NCBI GenBank assembly: GCA_017995345.1
Contig: JAGOJA010000001.1
Coordinates: forward strand, 1-38,568
Reading direction: 5' to 3'
Length of the DNA stretch: 38,568 bases
DNA from: Flavobacterium sp.
GTDB taxonomy: Bacteria > Bacteroidota > Bacteroidia > Flavobacteriales > Flavobacteriaceae
Of this stretch, positions 26,435 to 35,363 are shown piece after piece; positions within the stretch are counted from its first letter, which is position 1, and each line of letters begins with the position of its first letter. The position numbers were made by a program, and so were the translations under genes. The notes below the pieces were generated by a model. The model worked only from the letters and a program-made list of their open reading frames with translations, ran no database searches and had not been told where the DNA came from.

Positions 26435-27388
26435 ATGTCAGATGTAATAGCAATACATAACTTGGTTCAAAAAAGGAACGAGCTAAAAAACGAAATTGCA
26501 AAAATTATTGTAGGTCAGGATGCAGTGGTAGATCAAATTTTGCTGTGTGTTTTTTCCGGTGGTCATGCTTTGTTGGTAGGTGTTCCTGGATTAGCGAAGA
26601 CTTTGATGGTAAATACACTCGCGCAAGCATTAGGACTTGATTTTAAAAGAATTCAGTTTACGCCAGATTTGATGCCTTCGGACATTTTAGGAAGTGAAAT
26701 ACTAGATGAAAATCGTCAATTTAGATTTATAAAAGGACCTATTTTTTCTAATATCGTTCTTGCTGATGAAATAAATAGGACGCCACCTAAAACGCAGGCT
26801 GCTTTACTGGAAGCTATGCAGGAACGTTCCGTTACTATTGCGGGGGTAAATTATAAATTAGACTTACCTTATTTTGTTTTGGCAACACAAAATCCAATTG
26901 AACAAGAAGGAACTTATCCATTGCCTGAAGCTCAATTAGACCGGTTTATGTTTGCCATAAAATTGGAATATCCTTCTTTTGAAGAAGAAGTTCAAGTGGT
27001 GAAACGCACTACGTCAGATTCTAAAAACACCATCAATCCATTATTTACTGCTCAAGAAATTATTGACTTTCAACATTTGATTCGCAGGATTCCTGTAGCG
27101 GACAATGTAATTGAATATGCAGTAACATTGGTTAGCAAAACCCGTCCTGATAATCCGTTGTCGAATGCTTTTGTTAAAAATTATTTGGATTGGGGAGCAG
27201 GACCAAGAGCTTCGCAAAATTTAATTTTGGCGGCCAAAGCACACGCTGCTTTCAATGGGAAGTTTTCACCGGATATCGAAGATGTAAAAGCGGTAGCAAT
27301 CGGGATTTTACGCCACAGGATTATTAAAAACTATAAAGCAGATGCTGAAGGTATTAGTGAAGAAATGATAATTGATAGACTGATTTAA
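26435..27388 (+). CDS. MoxR family AAA+ ATPase
   Basis: A 317-residue AAA+ ATPase of the MoxR class, chaperone-like ATPases that assemble or activate protein complexes, often with von Willebrand A-domain partners. Walker A is GVPGLAKT (residues 49-56), Walker B is VLADE (108-112), and sensor 1 is ATQNPIEQEGTYPLPEAQLD. The C-terminal lid has DWGAGPRASQNLILAAKAHA. Family members usually sit in front of DUF58 and BatA/B genes; here none follows, because a terminator and then aconitase come next. It may thus act on products encoded elsewhere. The TACTTTTA near the start is one base off the -7 consensus but too close to the ATG for a normal leader. Confidence 0.93.
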   Translation: MSDVIAIHNLVQKRNELKNEIAKIIVGQDAVVDQILLCVFSGGHALLVGVPGLAKTLMVNTLAQALGLDFKRIQFTPDLMPSDILGSEILDENRQFRFIKGPIFSNIVLADEINRTPPKTQAALLEAMQERSVTIAGVNYKLDLPYFVLATQNPIEQEGTYPLPEAQLDRFMFAIKLEYPSFEEEVQVVKRTTSDSKNTINPLFTAQEIIDFQHLIRRIPVADNVIEYAVTLVSKTRPDNPLSNAFVKNYLDWGAGPRASQNLILAAKAHAAFNGKFSPDIEDVKAVAIGILRHRIIKNYKADAEGISEEMIIDRLI

Positions 27389-27409
27389 AAAAATAATAAT
27401 AGATAATTG

Positions 27410-27446
27410 AAAAGTGTCGCATTCAAATAAGGGTGTGACACTTTTT
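27410..27446 (+). terminator. Intrinsic terminator after the MoxR gene
   Basis: AAAAGTGTCGCA (27410-27421) pairs with TGTGACACTTTT (27434-27445), 12 bp with one wobble, and Ts follow. The next 276 bases up to acnB hold only a promoter box. Confidence 0.92.
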
Positions 27447-27622
27447 ATTTTAACACTATTTATTTTTGTTAAAACCTAATTTTTAAATTGATAAATCTGT
27501 AAATTTAACTACTTAAATATGCTTATTTTTCATTTTAATGCATTGAAATCGTTTATATTGTAATAATAATTTTTAAAAAACACACATCTATTAAATTTCT
27601 TTAAATTCTAATCTTTAATTAT

Positions 27623-27630
27623 TAAATTTG
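27623..27630 (+). promoter_or_regulatory. -7 box of acnB
   Basis: TAAATTTG matches TAnnTTTG; no clear TTG at the -33 distance. It predicts a leader of about 85 bases. Confidence 0.5.
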
Positions 27631-27722
27631 CGGTACAAAAAAATATAGACACATATTAATATCGCTTTTTGATTTCGAAATTACCAATGAAATCAACCAT
27701 TAACACTGAAAAGAATTCAATT

Positions 27723-30494
27723 ATGAACATTTATAACGATTACATTAAGGAGATTAGAGAACGAAAAAGTCAGGGGCTTCACCCGAAGCCAATTGATGGT
27801 GCTGAATTACTAAGCGAAATCATTGCGCAAATTAAAGATTTAGATAATGAGGACAGAACAGATTCTCTTAACTTTTTTATTTACAATGTTGTTCCAGGAA
27901 CTACTCCTGCTGCTAATTTGAAAGCTGCCTTTTTAAAAGAAATCGTTCTAGGTCAGTCAGTAGTTGCTGAAATTACAACTGCTTTTGCTTTAGAGTTATT
28001 ATCGCACATGAAAGGTGGAACTTCTATTAAGGTGCTCCTTGATTTAGCATTAGGGAATGATAGTGCTATTGCAAAAGAAGCTGCGGAGGTTTTGAAAACG
28101 CAGGTTTTTCTGTATGAAGCGGATACAGATCGTTTAGCAGTTGCTTTCAAAAGCGGTAATGAAATCGCAAAAAACATTCTAGAGAGTTATGCTAAGGCTG
28201 AGTTCTTTACTAAACTGCCTGACGTATCAGAAGAAATTAAAGTAGTTACTTATATTGCTGGTCAAGGAGATATTTCAACTGATTTACTTTCTCCAGGTAA
28301 CCAAGCGCACTCTCGTTCTGATCGTGAACTGCACGGTAAATGTTTGATTTCTCCTGAAGCACAAGATGAAATTAAAGCGCTACAAGCACAACATCCTGAC
28401 AAAAGCGTGATGCTGATTGCTGAAAAGGGTACCATGGGCGTAGGATCATCAAGAATGTCAGGCGTTAATAACGTGGCTTTATGGACTGGTAAAAAAGCAA
28501 GTCCGTATGTTCCATTTATTAATATCGCTCCAATCGTTGCAGGAACAAACGGTATATCTCCAATTTTCCTTACCACTGTTGATGTTACTGGCGGTATTGG
28601 TCTTGATCTTAAAAATTGGGTAAAAAAACTGGATGAAAACGGCGAACCTCTTTGCAATGAAAGCGGCGATCCTATCCTTGAGGAAGTGTACTCAGTTGCT
28701 ACTGGTACGGCTCTTACAATCAATACAAAGACAAAGAAACTTTATAACGGTGATAAAGAATTGATAGATATTTCTAAGGCATTTACTCCTCAGAAAATAG
28801 AATTTATAAAAGCTGGCGGATCCTACGCTATTGTATTTGGTAAAAAGCTTCAGACATTTGCATCAAAAACGCTAGGTATTACAATTGTTCCTGTTTACGC
28901 CCCGTCAAAAGAGGTTTCTATAGCGGGGCAAGGTCTTACAGCAGTAGAGAAAATATTTAATACAAACGCGGTTGGTACCACTCCAGGTAAAGTTTTACAC
29001 GCTGGTTCAGATGTTCGTGTAGAGGTAAACATTGTGGGTTCACAAGACACAACTGGTCTTATGACTTCCCAAGAATTAGAGTCTATGGCTGCTACTGTGA
29101 TTTCGCCAATCGTTGATGGTGCTTATCAATCGGGTTGTCATACTGCTTCGGTATGGGATAATAAATCTAAGGTTAATATCCCAAGACTGATGAAATTCAT
29201 GAACGATTTCGGTTTGATCACAGCTCGTGACCCAAAAGGCGTTTATCATGCAATGACTGATGTAATTCACAAAGTACTTAATGATATTACGGTAAACGAG
29301 TGGGCTATCATCATCGGTGGTGACTCACATACAAGAATGTCGAAAGGAGTTGCTTTTGGTGCTGACTCAGGTACAGTTGCTCTAGCACTTGCTACTGGTG
29401 AGGCTTCAATGCCAATTCCTGAATCTGTGAAGGTGACGTTCAAAGGAGATATGAAGAGTTATATGGATTTTCGTGATGTAGTGCATGCTACACAATCTCA
29501 GATGCTTCAGCAGTTTGGAGGAGAGAACGTGTTTCAAGGTAAAATCATTGAGGTTCACATTGGAACTCTTAATGCTGACCAAGCATTTACATTTACGGAT
29601 TGGACTGCAGAAATGAAGGCAAAAGCGTCTATCTGTATTTCTGAGGATGATACCTTGATTGGATCTCTAGAGATTGCCAAGAGTAGAATCCAGATCATGA
29701 TAGACAAGGGCATGGACAACGATAATCAAGTCTTGAAAGGATTGATTGCTATAGCTGATAAGAGAATTGCTGAGATTATTTCAGGTGAAAAACCAGCCTT
29801 AAGACCAGATGCAAACGCTAAGTATTATGCTGAAGTTGTTGTAGATCTTGATCAGATTGCTGAGCCAATGATTGCTGACCCTGACGTGAATAATAGTGAT
29901 GTTTCTAAACGATATACTCACGACACAATTCGCGCACTGTCTTTTTATGGTGGAGAGAAAAAAGTAGATCTTGGATTTATCGGTTCTTGCATGGTTCACA
30001 AGGGAGATATGAAAATCCTTGCTCAAATGCTTAAGAATATTGAAGAACAAAAAGGGAAGGTAGAGTTTCTTGCACCGCTTGTAGTTGCGCCACCTACCTA
30101 TAACATAGTAGATGAACTTAAAGCTGAAGGAGATTGGGATGTTTTAAGAAAATATTCTGGATTCGAATTCGACGATAATGTTCCTAAAGCTGCGGCACGT
30201 ACAGAATATGAAAATATGCTGTACCTAGAGCGTCCCGGTTGTAATCTTTGTATGGGTAATCAGGAAAAAGCAGCCAAAGGAGATACAGTGATGGCAACAT
30301 CTACTCGTCTTTTCCAAGGAAGAGTCGTTGAGGATTCTGAAGGTAAAAAAGGAGAATCCTTACTTTCATCTACACCAGTTGTGGTCCTGTCTACAATCCT
30401 TGGCAGAACGCCAACAATAGAAGAGTATAAAACCGCAGTGAAAGGTATCAACCTTACTAAGTTTGCGCCTTCTCATAAGTTACTAGTTAAATAA
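27723..30494 (+). CDS. acnB: Aconitate hydratase B (bifunctional aconitase / 2-methylisocitrate dehydratase)
   Basis: A 923-residue AcnB-type aconitase that interconverts citrate and isocitrate in the TCA cycle; family members also dehydrate 2-methylisocitrate. The order is the AcnB-specific N-terminal HEAT-like domain (about residues 1-160), the swivel domain placed before the catalytic core, then the [4Fe-4S] domains. Cluster ligands are Cys756 (GSCMVHKGDM), Cys840 and Cys843 (RPGCNLCMGNQ). GGDSHTRMS carries the active-site DSH. I chose ATG 27723 (MNIYNDYIKEI), the family start; upstream in-frame ATG 27687 and TTG 27669 add 12 to 18 residues without family support. It has its own promoter and terminator, followed by a second aconitase. 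Confidence 0.96.
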   Translation: MNIYNDYIKEIRERKSQGLHPKPIDGAELLSEIIAQIKDLDNEDRTDSLNFFIYNVVPGTTPAANLKAAFLKEIVLGQSVVAEITTAFALELLSHMKGGTSIKVLLDLALGNDSAIAKEAAEVLKTQVFLYEADTDRLAVAFKSGNEIAKNILESYAKAEFFTKLPDVSEEIKVVTYIAGQGDISTDLLSPGNQAHSRSDRELHGKCLISPEAQDEIKALQAQHPDKSVMLIAEKGTMGVGSSRMSGVNNVALWTGKKASPYVPFINIAPIVAGTNGISPIFLTTVDVTGGIGLDLKNWVKKLDENGEPLCNESGDPILEEVYSVATGTALTINTKTKKLYNGDKELIDISKAFTPQKIEFIKAGGSYAIVFGKKLQTFASKTLGITIVPVYAPSKEVSIAGQGLTAVEKIFNTNAVGTTPGKVLHAGSDVRVEVNIVGSQDTTGLMTSQELESMAATVISPIVDGAYQSGCHTASVWDNKSKVNIPRLMKFMNDFGLITARDPKGVYHAMTDVIHKVLNDITVNEWAIIIGGDSHTRMSKGVAFGADSGTVALALATGEASMPIPESVKVTFKGDMKSYMDFRDVVHATQSQMLQQFGGENVFQGKIIEVHIGTLNADQAFTFTDWTAEMKAKASICISEDDTLIGSLEIAKSRIQIMIDKGMDNDNQVLKGLIAIADKRIAEIISGEKPALRPDANAKYYAEVVVDLDQIAEPMIADPDVNNSDVSKRYTHDTIRALSFYGGEKKVDLGFIGSCMVHKGDMKILAQMLKNIEEQKGKVEFLAPLVVAPPTYNIVDELKAEGDWDVLRKYSGFEFDDNVPKAAARTEYENMLYLERPGCNLCMGNQEKAAKGDTVMATSTRLFQGRVVEDSEGKKGESLLSSTPVVVLSTILGRTPTIEEYKTAVKGINLTKFAPSHKLLVK

Positions 30495-30519
30495 TCACTT
30501 AATAGTTAATCATAATTCT

Positions 30520-30550
30520 AAAGCCTGAGCCTAAACTCAGGCTTTTATTT
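30520..30550 (+). terminator. Intrinsic terminator of acnB
   Basis: AAAGCCTGAG pairs perfectly with CTCAGGCTTT around CCTAAA and is followed by TATTT. It separates the two aconitase genes into different transcripts, at least in part. Confidence 0.9.
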
Positions 30551-30623
30551 TATAGATACTCAAATTTTTTGTATCTTGTGTGTTTAAAATAGAATAACAA
30601 AAACAAACATATAAATCAATCTT

Positions 30624-32888
30624 ATGGCATTTGATATTGAAATGATTAAAAAAGTGTATGACAACATGACTTCTCGTGTTGATGCAGCACGTGAAATAGT
30701 TGGTCGTCCGCTTACTTTGACAGAGAAAATTTTGTATAACCACTTGTGGGATGGAATGCCGTCTAAGGCTTTTGTAAGAGGTAAGGATTATGTCGATTTT
30801 GCTCCAGATAGAGTGGCTTGTCAAGATGCAACGGCTCAAATGGCATTATTGCAATTCATGCACGCAGGAAAATCTAAAGTGGCAGTTCCTACAACTGTAC
30901 ACTGTGATCACTTAATTCAGGCTAAAGTTGATGCTGTAACTGATTTGGCAAGAGCAAAAACGCAAAGTAATGAAGTGTTTGAATTTCTTTCTTCAGTGTC
31001 TAACAAATACGGTATTGGTTTTTGGAAACCAGGAGCTGGCATTATTCACCAAGTCGTACTTGAGAATTATGCTTTCCCTGGTGGAATGATGATTGGTACC
31101 GACTCTCACACTGTAAATGCAGGAGGTTTAGGAATGGTAGCTATTGGTGTTGGTGGTGCTGATGCAGTTGATGTTATGTCAGGAATGGCTTGGGAATTAA
31201 AATTCCCTAAATTAATTGGAGTCAAACTAACTGGAAAACTATCCGGTTGGACAGCTCCAAAAGATGTTATTCTTAAAGTGGCTGGAATTCTTACTGTAAA
31301 AGGTGGAACTGGTGCTATTGTTGAATATTTTGGAGAAGGAGCTACTTCAATGTCTTGTACAGGAAAAGGAACTATCTGTAATATGGGGGCTGAAATTGGC
31401 GCTACTACGTCTACATTTGGTTACGACGCTTCAATGGGGCGTTATTTGCGTTCTACAAATAGGGCGGATGTAGCTGATGCTGCTGATAAAATTGCACCTT
31501 ATTTAACAGGAGATCCTGAAGTTTATGCGAATCCAGAAAAATATTTTGATCAAGTTATAGAAATCAATCTTTCAGAATTAGAGCCGCATTTAAACGGTCC
31601 TTTCACGCCAGATTTGGCCACGCCAATTTCTCAGATGAAAGCAGCTGCCATAAAAAACAACTGGCCTTTGAAAATTGAAGTTGGTTTAATTGGTTCTTGC
31701 ACGAACTCTTCTTACGAAGATATCGCACGCGCCTCTTCAATTGCAAAACAAGTTACTGATAAAAACTTAAAATTAAAATCTCAATTTACCATTACTCCAG
31801 GTTCTGAAGTAGTGCGCTATACCATAGAACGTGACGGATTTATTGATATTTTTGATAAAATTGGAGCGACTGTTTTTGCAAATGCTTGCGGACCATGTAT
31901 AGGAATGTGGGATAGAGAAGGTGCAGAGAAAGAAGAGCGCAATACAATTGTTCACTCTTTCAACCGTAACTTCTCCAAACGTGCCGATGGAAATCCAAAC
32001 ACTTTGGCTTTCGTTGGTTCTCCTGAATTGGTAACAGCTTTAGCAATTGCGGGAGATTTAGGGTTCAATCCGTTGACTGATACACTAATTAACGAGAATG
32101 GTGAAGAAGTTAGATTGGAAGCTCCGACAGGAAATGAATTGCCTCCAAAAGGGTTTGATGCCGAAGACCCAGGTTTTCAAGCGCCAGCCAAAGATGGCTC
32201 AGGCGTTCAAGTTTCAGTTAGCCCAACTTCAGAACGACTACAATTATTAGCGCCGTTCTTACCTTGGGATGCAAAAAATATAACAGGAGCCAAATTGCTT
32301 ATCAAAGCATTCGGAAAATGTACTACAGATCACATTTCTATGGCAGGACCATGGTTGCGTTACCGCGGACATCTAGATAATATCTCAAATAATATGCTGA
32401 TTGGTGCTGTCAATGCATTCAACAAAAAAACAAATACAGTTAAAAATCAATTGACTGGTGCTTATGATGCAGTTCCTGCTGTAGCGCGTGCATACAAAGC
32501 AGCTGGCGTCCCTTCAATTGTTGTTGGTGACCACAATTATGGCGAAGGATCTTCTCGTGAGCATGCAGCAATGGAACCGCGCTTCCTTGGTGTAAAAGCA
32601 GTTTTGGTAAAATCCTTCGCTCGTATCCATGAAACAAACCTTAAAAAACAAGGTCTTTTAGGATTGACATTTGCGACTGAATCTGATTACGATAAAATTC
32701 AAGAAGATGACACCATCAACTTCACTGACTTAGTTGATTTTGCCCCAGGAAAACCATTAACGCTAGAATTCGTTCATGCTGATGGAACCAAAGATATCAT
32801 CTTGGCAAATCATACCTATAATGAAGGACAAATTGGTTGGTTCGTTGCTGGTTCAGCATTAAACTTGATTGCTGCTGGAAAAGCATAA
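30624..32888 (+). CDS. Aconitate hydratase, mitochondrial type
   Basis: A 754-residue aconitase resembling the mitochondrial enzyme, with the swivel domain at the C-terminus, unlike its neighbour. Cluster ligands are Cys359 ([10 protein letters not shown]), Cys422 and Cys425 ([12 protein letters not shown]). The active site GTDSHT is at about residues 158-163, and the C-terminal domain carries [14 protein letters not shown] with the substrate-binding arginine. It catalyses the same citrate-isocitrate step as AcnB. Often called acnA in Flavobacteria, but it is not the IRP-like AcnA of E. coli, so no symbol is given. The start ATG 30624 follows the acnB terminator by 73 bases; only an imperfect -7-like TATCTTGTG is seen upstream. 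A terminator follows. Confidence 0.96.
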   Translation: MAFDIEMIKKVYDNMTSRVDAAREIVGRPLTLTEKILYNHLWDGMPSKAFVRGKDYVDFAPDRVACQDATAQMALLQFMHAGKSKVAVPTTVHCDHLIQAKVDAVTDLARAKTQSNEVFEFLSSVSNKYGIGFWKPGAGIIHQVVLENYAFPGGMMIGTDSHTVNAGGLGMVAIGVGGADAVDVMSGMAWELKFPKLIGVKLTGKLSGWTAPKDVILKVAGILTVKGGTGAIVEYFGEGATSMSCTGKGTICNMGAEIGATTSTFGYDASMGRYLRSTNRADVADAADKIAPYLTGDPEVYANPEKYFDQVIEINLSELEPHLNGPFTPDLATPISQMKAAAIKNNWPLKIEVGLIGSCTNSSYEDIARASSIAKQVTDKNLKLKSQFTITPGSEVVRYTIERDGFIDIFDKIGATVFANACGPCIGMWDREGAEKEERNTIVHSFNRNFSKRADGNPNTLAFVGSPELVTALAIAGDLGFNPLTDTLINENGEEVRLEAPTGNELPPKGFDAEDPGFQAPAKDGSGVQVSVSPTSERLQLLAPFLPWDAKNITGAKLLIKAFGKCTTDHISMAGPWLRYRGHLDNISNNMLIGAVNAFNKKTNTVKNQLTGAYDAVPAVARAYKAAGVPSIVVGDHNYGEGSSREHAAMEPRFLGVKAVLVKSFARIHETNLKKQGLLGLTFATESDYDKIQEDDTINFTDLVDFAPGKPLTLEFVHADGTKDIILANHTYNEGQIGWFVAGSALNLIAAGKA

Positions 32889-32893
32889 GCAAA

Positions 32894-33130
32894 CTAAAAT
32901 AGTGCATACTCAAAACTCCTAAGGTAACTTGGGAGTTTTTTTGCTTCTATTTCAATCTGTTTCTGGCGCTGTTTCCTGCTGGCCGTTTCAAGCTTTTTCA
33001 TACAATTTCCTTTTCCTAAGAATAAAGGAGCTTCCGCTGGTCGCTCTTTATTCATAGGAAAAGTAAGCAATTCTATTTCAAAAGGCTTTCCACTTTCATC
33101 AGGGCTACAAACAAAAAGTCCGAATTTCAA
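32894..33130 (-). CDS. Small hypothetical protein, start uncertain
   Basis: A 78-codon frame that reads like real protein: KFGLFVCSPDESGKPFEIEL, then FLGKGNCMKKLETASRKQRQ and a basic helical end. There is no hydrophobic segment. The function is not recognised. Two oddities lower confidence. First, the only upstream start is TTG 33130; an ATG seven bases further up is in another frame and hits TGA after two codons, which suggests a recent one-base loss at the start. Second, the last residues (KKLPSYLRSFEY) are encoded by the aconitase terminator hairpin, so the original stop may have been earlier. No promoter box was found. Confidence 0.4.
   Translation of the reverse strand: MKFGLFVCSPDESGKPFEIELLTFPMNKERPAEAPLFLGKGNCMKKLETASRKQRQKQIEIEAKKLPSYLRSFEYALF
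32912..32942 (+). terminator. Intrinsic terminator of the second aconitase gene
   Basis: AACTCCTAAG pairs with CTTGGGAGTT (one wobble) around GTAA, followed by seven Ts. It lies inside the 3' end of the small minus-strand frame. Confidence 0.93.
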
Positions 33131-33467
33131 GTCATTTTTTTTGATTTATAGCTTAAAGAAAATGTGAGAAGAAAATTGCTGCTGACCGGAAAAAACATGC
33201 GAAATTCACAAAAAATGACTAAATTTTGTTTTTTGAACGTTAAAATTAATAAAAAGGCCGTCTTTTTTGATTAAATAATTTATATTAGCCTTTTTATAAA
33301 ATAGTAGTATTAAAAAGCTTTTCTTGATTGTTTTTAGAATCAACTTTCTTTAAAATTTTTATTTAAGCCCAACAATACATATTTTAGGATTGTACGGCAG
33401 TACTGTTTCAGGTGCTTTTGCAAATGAAATAAAAAAACAAACTAGAATTTAGAATGAAAATAGTGTG

Positions 33468-33503
33468 AACCTCTTTTTTTTAAAGAGACAAAGGGGTTTT
33501 TTT
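33468..33503 (+). terminator. Isolated terminator-like hairpin in the gap before the LysM gene
   Basis: AACC and CTCTTT pair with AAAGAG and GGGGTT in a two-part stem, and seven Ts follow. No gene ends just upstream on this strand. In the 482-base gap there are also AAAAAGGC/GCCTTTTT at 33251-33295 with a long loop. Confidence 0.55.
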
Positions 33504-33536
33504 AATTTTTTTTTTTCTATTTAAAAAAAAATTAAC

Positions 33537-33575
33537 CATAGCGAAATTCAATGATTATATCCCGAAATCGCTATG
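33537..33575 (+). repeat. Inverted repeat just upstream of the LysM gene
   Basis: CATAGCGA (33537-33544) and TCGCTATG (33568-33575) form a perfect 8-bp stem with a 23-base loop. It ends 37 bases before the start codon, so it would lie in the mRNA leader or be an operator. Confidence 0.5.
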
Positions 33576-33612
33576 TAAAATAAAAGGGATAAGTAATTTG
33601 AAAGAAAAGATT

Positions 33613-35064
33613 ATGAGTTTAAGATTAGTTGTAGCAGTGTTATTATTGAATAGTATAGTTGTTTTTTCTCAAGGAAATATCAAGAAACATACCATTGTAA
33701 AAGGAGAAACTATTTCTAGCATTGCTGAGAAATATGAGGTTAAACAAAGCGCCATTCTTAAATTAAATCCAAAGGCTACAAATCTTTTAAAACTCAATTC
33801 CATCTTATTAATCCCAACTTTATCTAAAAAGAATACAAGTTCTAAGATGGCAACAAATTATTCTGGAAAAGAGCATGAAGTACAAGCTAAAGAAACACTT
33901 TACGGAATTGCAAAAACATATAACGTTAGTTTACAAGAATTAAATCAAGCCAATCCAGCAATAGGATCATTAGGATTAAAAATAGGTCAAAAAATTAGTA
34001 TACCTGGTAATGCGTCTTCAACGGTTTCTTTATCAAATCAAACTTCTTCAAAAAAAGAAATTGCACTTGAACTAAATGAAAATGCGAGTCTAACGACTGA
34101 AGAAATCATTAGAAAAGTTTTACCAAAAGAAACAAAATATTCTATTGCAAAACAATACGGAATCGCAGTCAAAGAATTAGACATAGCAAACCCAGCATTA
34201 AAAGGCAAGGCGCTTAGAGCGGGTCAACAAATCACTATCCCTGCAAACACAGGTTCACCCGTCCAACAAAGCAAAGAGCTATCTAAAAAAGGAGGACTTG
34301 CAATTGACTCCCAATCAAACACAATTTTACCAAAAGTAGAGAACTCGATCGCTTCTGAGCCAAAAACTGATTTCGAAACAGTAGATAAGGCAATGGTTTC
34401 TCAAACGAAAGCAGTCGAAAATTCTGTGACATCCGAGGTTGTTCATGAGGTATTGGCAAAAGAAACGAAGTATGCTATCGCAAAACAATATGGGATTTCC
34501 GTAAAGGAATTAGAAAAGCAAAATCCAGGAATTAAAAATAGACTTCCTATGGGTTACAAATTAAATGTTCGTGCAAAAAATTTGCCTTTAGAAAATAGTG
34601 TTGCTAAAAACACTGATGCTAATAGTGAAATTATTGCAAACAAGACCGAATCTAATGGTTTTGAAAAACCAATTTTTGATCACCATTTTATAGATAAATT
34701 AATCGACCGTGCATCAGAGAATTTAGGAACACGGTATCGTACTGGAGGCACGACAAAGTCGGGATTTGATTGCTCAGGCCTAATAATCACCACATTTGGT
34801 GAATTTGATATTAAACTTCCAAGAACATCGCGCGAACAGTCTAGTGTTGGGATGAGAGTAAAGGCGGATGAAGCCAAGATTGGTGACTTGATTTTCTTTA
34901 AGACTAACGGTAGAAGTCAAATCAACCACGTGGGTTTGGTTGTTGATGTTTGCGAAGGTGAAATTAAGTTTATTCACTCATCAGTTAGTAATGGTGTAAT
35001 TATTTCTTCTACAAAAGAAAAATATTATCAAAAGAATTTTAGTCAAATAAATAGAGTTTTGTAA
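33613..35064 (+). CDS. Exported LysM / NlpC-P60 (C40) peptidoglycan hydrolase
   Basis: A 483-residue secreted wall hydrolase. The start is ATG 33613, which gives a proper signal peptide (MSLRLVVAVLLLNSIVVFSQ); the frame is open to TTG 33598. Four LysM domains, which bind glycan chains, lie at about residues 26-68, 88-131, 168-210 and 278-319; the last two are near-duplicates (KETKYSIAKQYGIAVKEL and KETKYAIAKQYGISVKEL). A low-complexity linker leads to the C-terminal NlpC/P60 domain at about 360-483, with catalytic Cys387 (FDCSG), His439 (NHVGLV) and His455 (FIHSS). Such enzymes cut between D-Glu and the diamino acid of the peptide stem, in growth or cell separation. It is a single-gene unit by context. 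Confidence 0.94.
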   Translation: MSLRLVVAVLLLNSIVVFSQGNIKKHTIVKGETISSIAEKYEVKQSAILKLNPKATNLLKLNSILLIPTLSKKNTSSKMATNYSGKEHEVQAKETLYGIAKTYNVSLQELNQANPAIGSLGLKIGQKISIPGNASSTVSLSNQTSSKKEIALELNENASLTTEEIIRKVLPKETKYSIAKQYGIAVKELDIANPALKGKALRAGQQITIPANTGSPVQQSKELSKKGGLAIDSQSNTILPKVENSIASEPKTDFETVDKAMVSQTKAVENSVTSEVVHEVLAKETKYAIAKQYGISVKELEKQNPGIKNRLPMGYKLNVRAKNLPLENSVAKNTDANSEIIANKTESNGFEKPIFDHHFIDKLIDRASENLGTRYRTGGTTKSGFDCSGLIITTFGEFDIKLPRTSREQSSVGMRVKADEAKIGDLIFFKTNGRSQINHVGLVVDVCEGEIKFIHSSVSNGVIISSTKEKYYQKNFSQINRVL

Positions 35065-35210
35065 GTTTATCTATTCCTTCATTGTTTTAGTTGTTTCTGA
35101 ACTGAAAAACCAAGAGTTTAATTTCCGTTTCTTTCTTTTGAATTCATTTTTCTGAATTCAGAGCTAAACGGATGAAATAGTAAAAAGTGAGAATTGGTGT
35201 AAATTTTTCA

Positions 35211-35249
35211 ATATGAAACCGATTTTATCTTCCTAATCGATTTTCATAT
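35211..35249. repeat. Inverted repeat between the convergent LysM and glycosyltransferase genes
   Basis: ATATGAAACCGATT (35211-35224) faces AATCGATTTTCATAT (35235-35249), a long stem with a small internal mismatch and a 10-base loop. No strong T run follows on either side, so termination is uncertain. Nothing else is seen in this 299-base gap apart from two adjacent palindromes around TGAATTCA near 35150. Confidence 0.4.
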
Positions 35250-35363
35250 TTGATAATTTTGCTAAAATATTAGCAATTTAGAAAATACAATTTACAAGAA
35301 AACTTTAAAAATAAAACTTAGACAAGTTTCATTCCAAGTCTTTATGTAAAGAATTTTTAAAAA

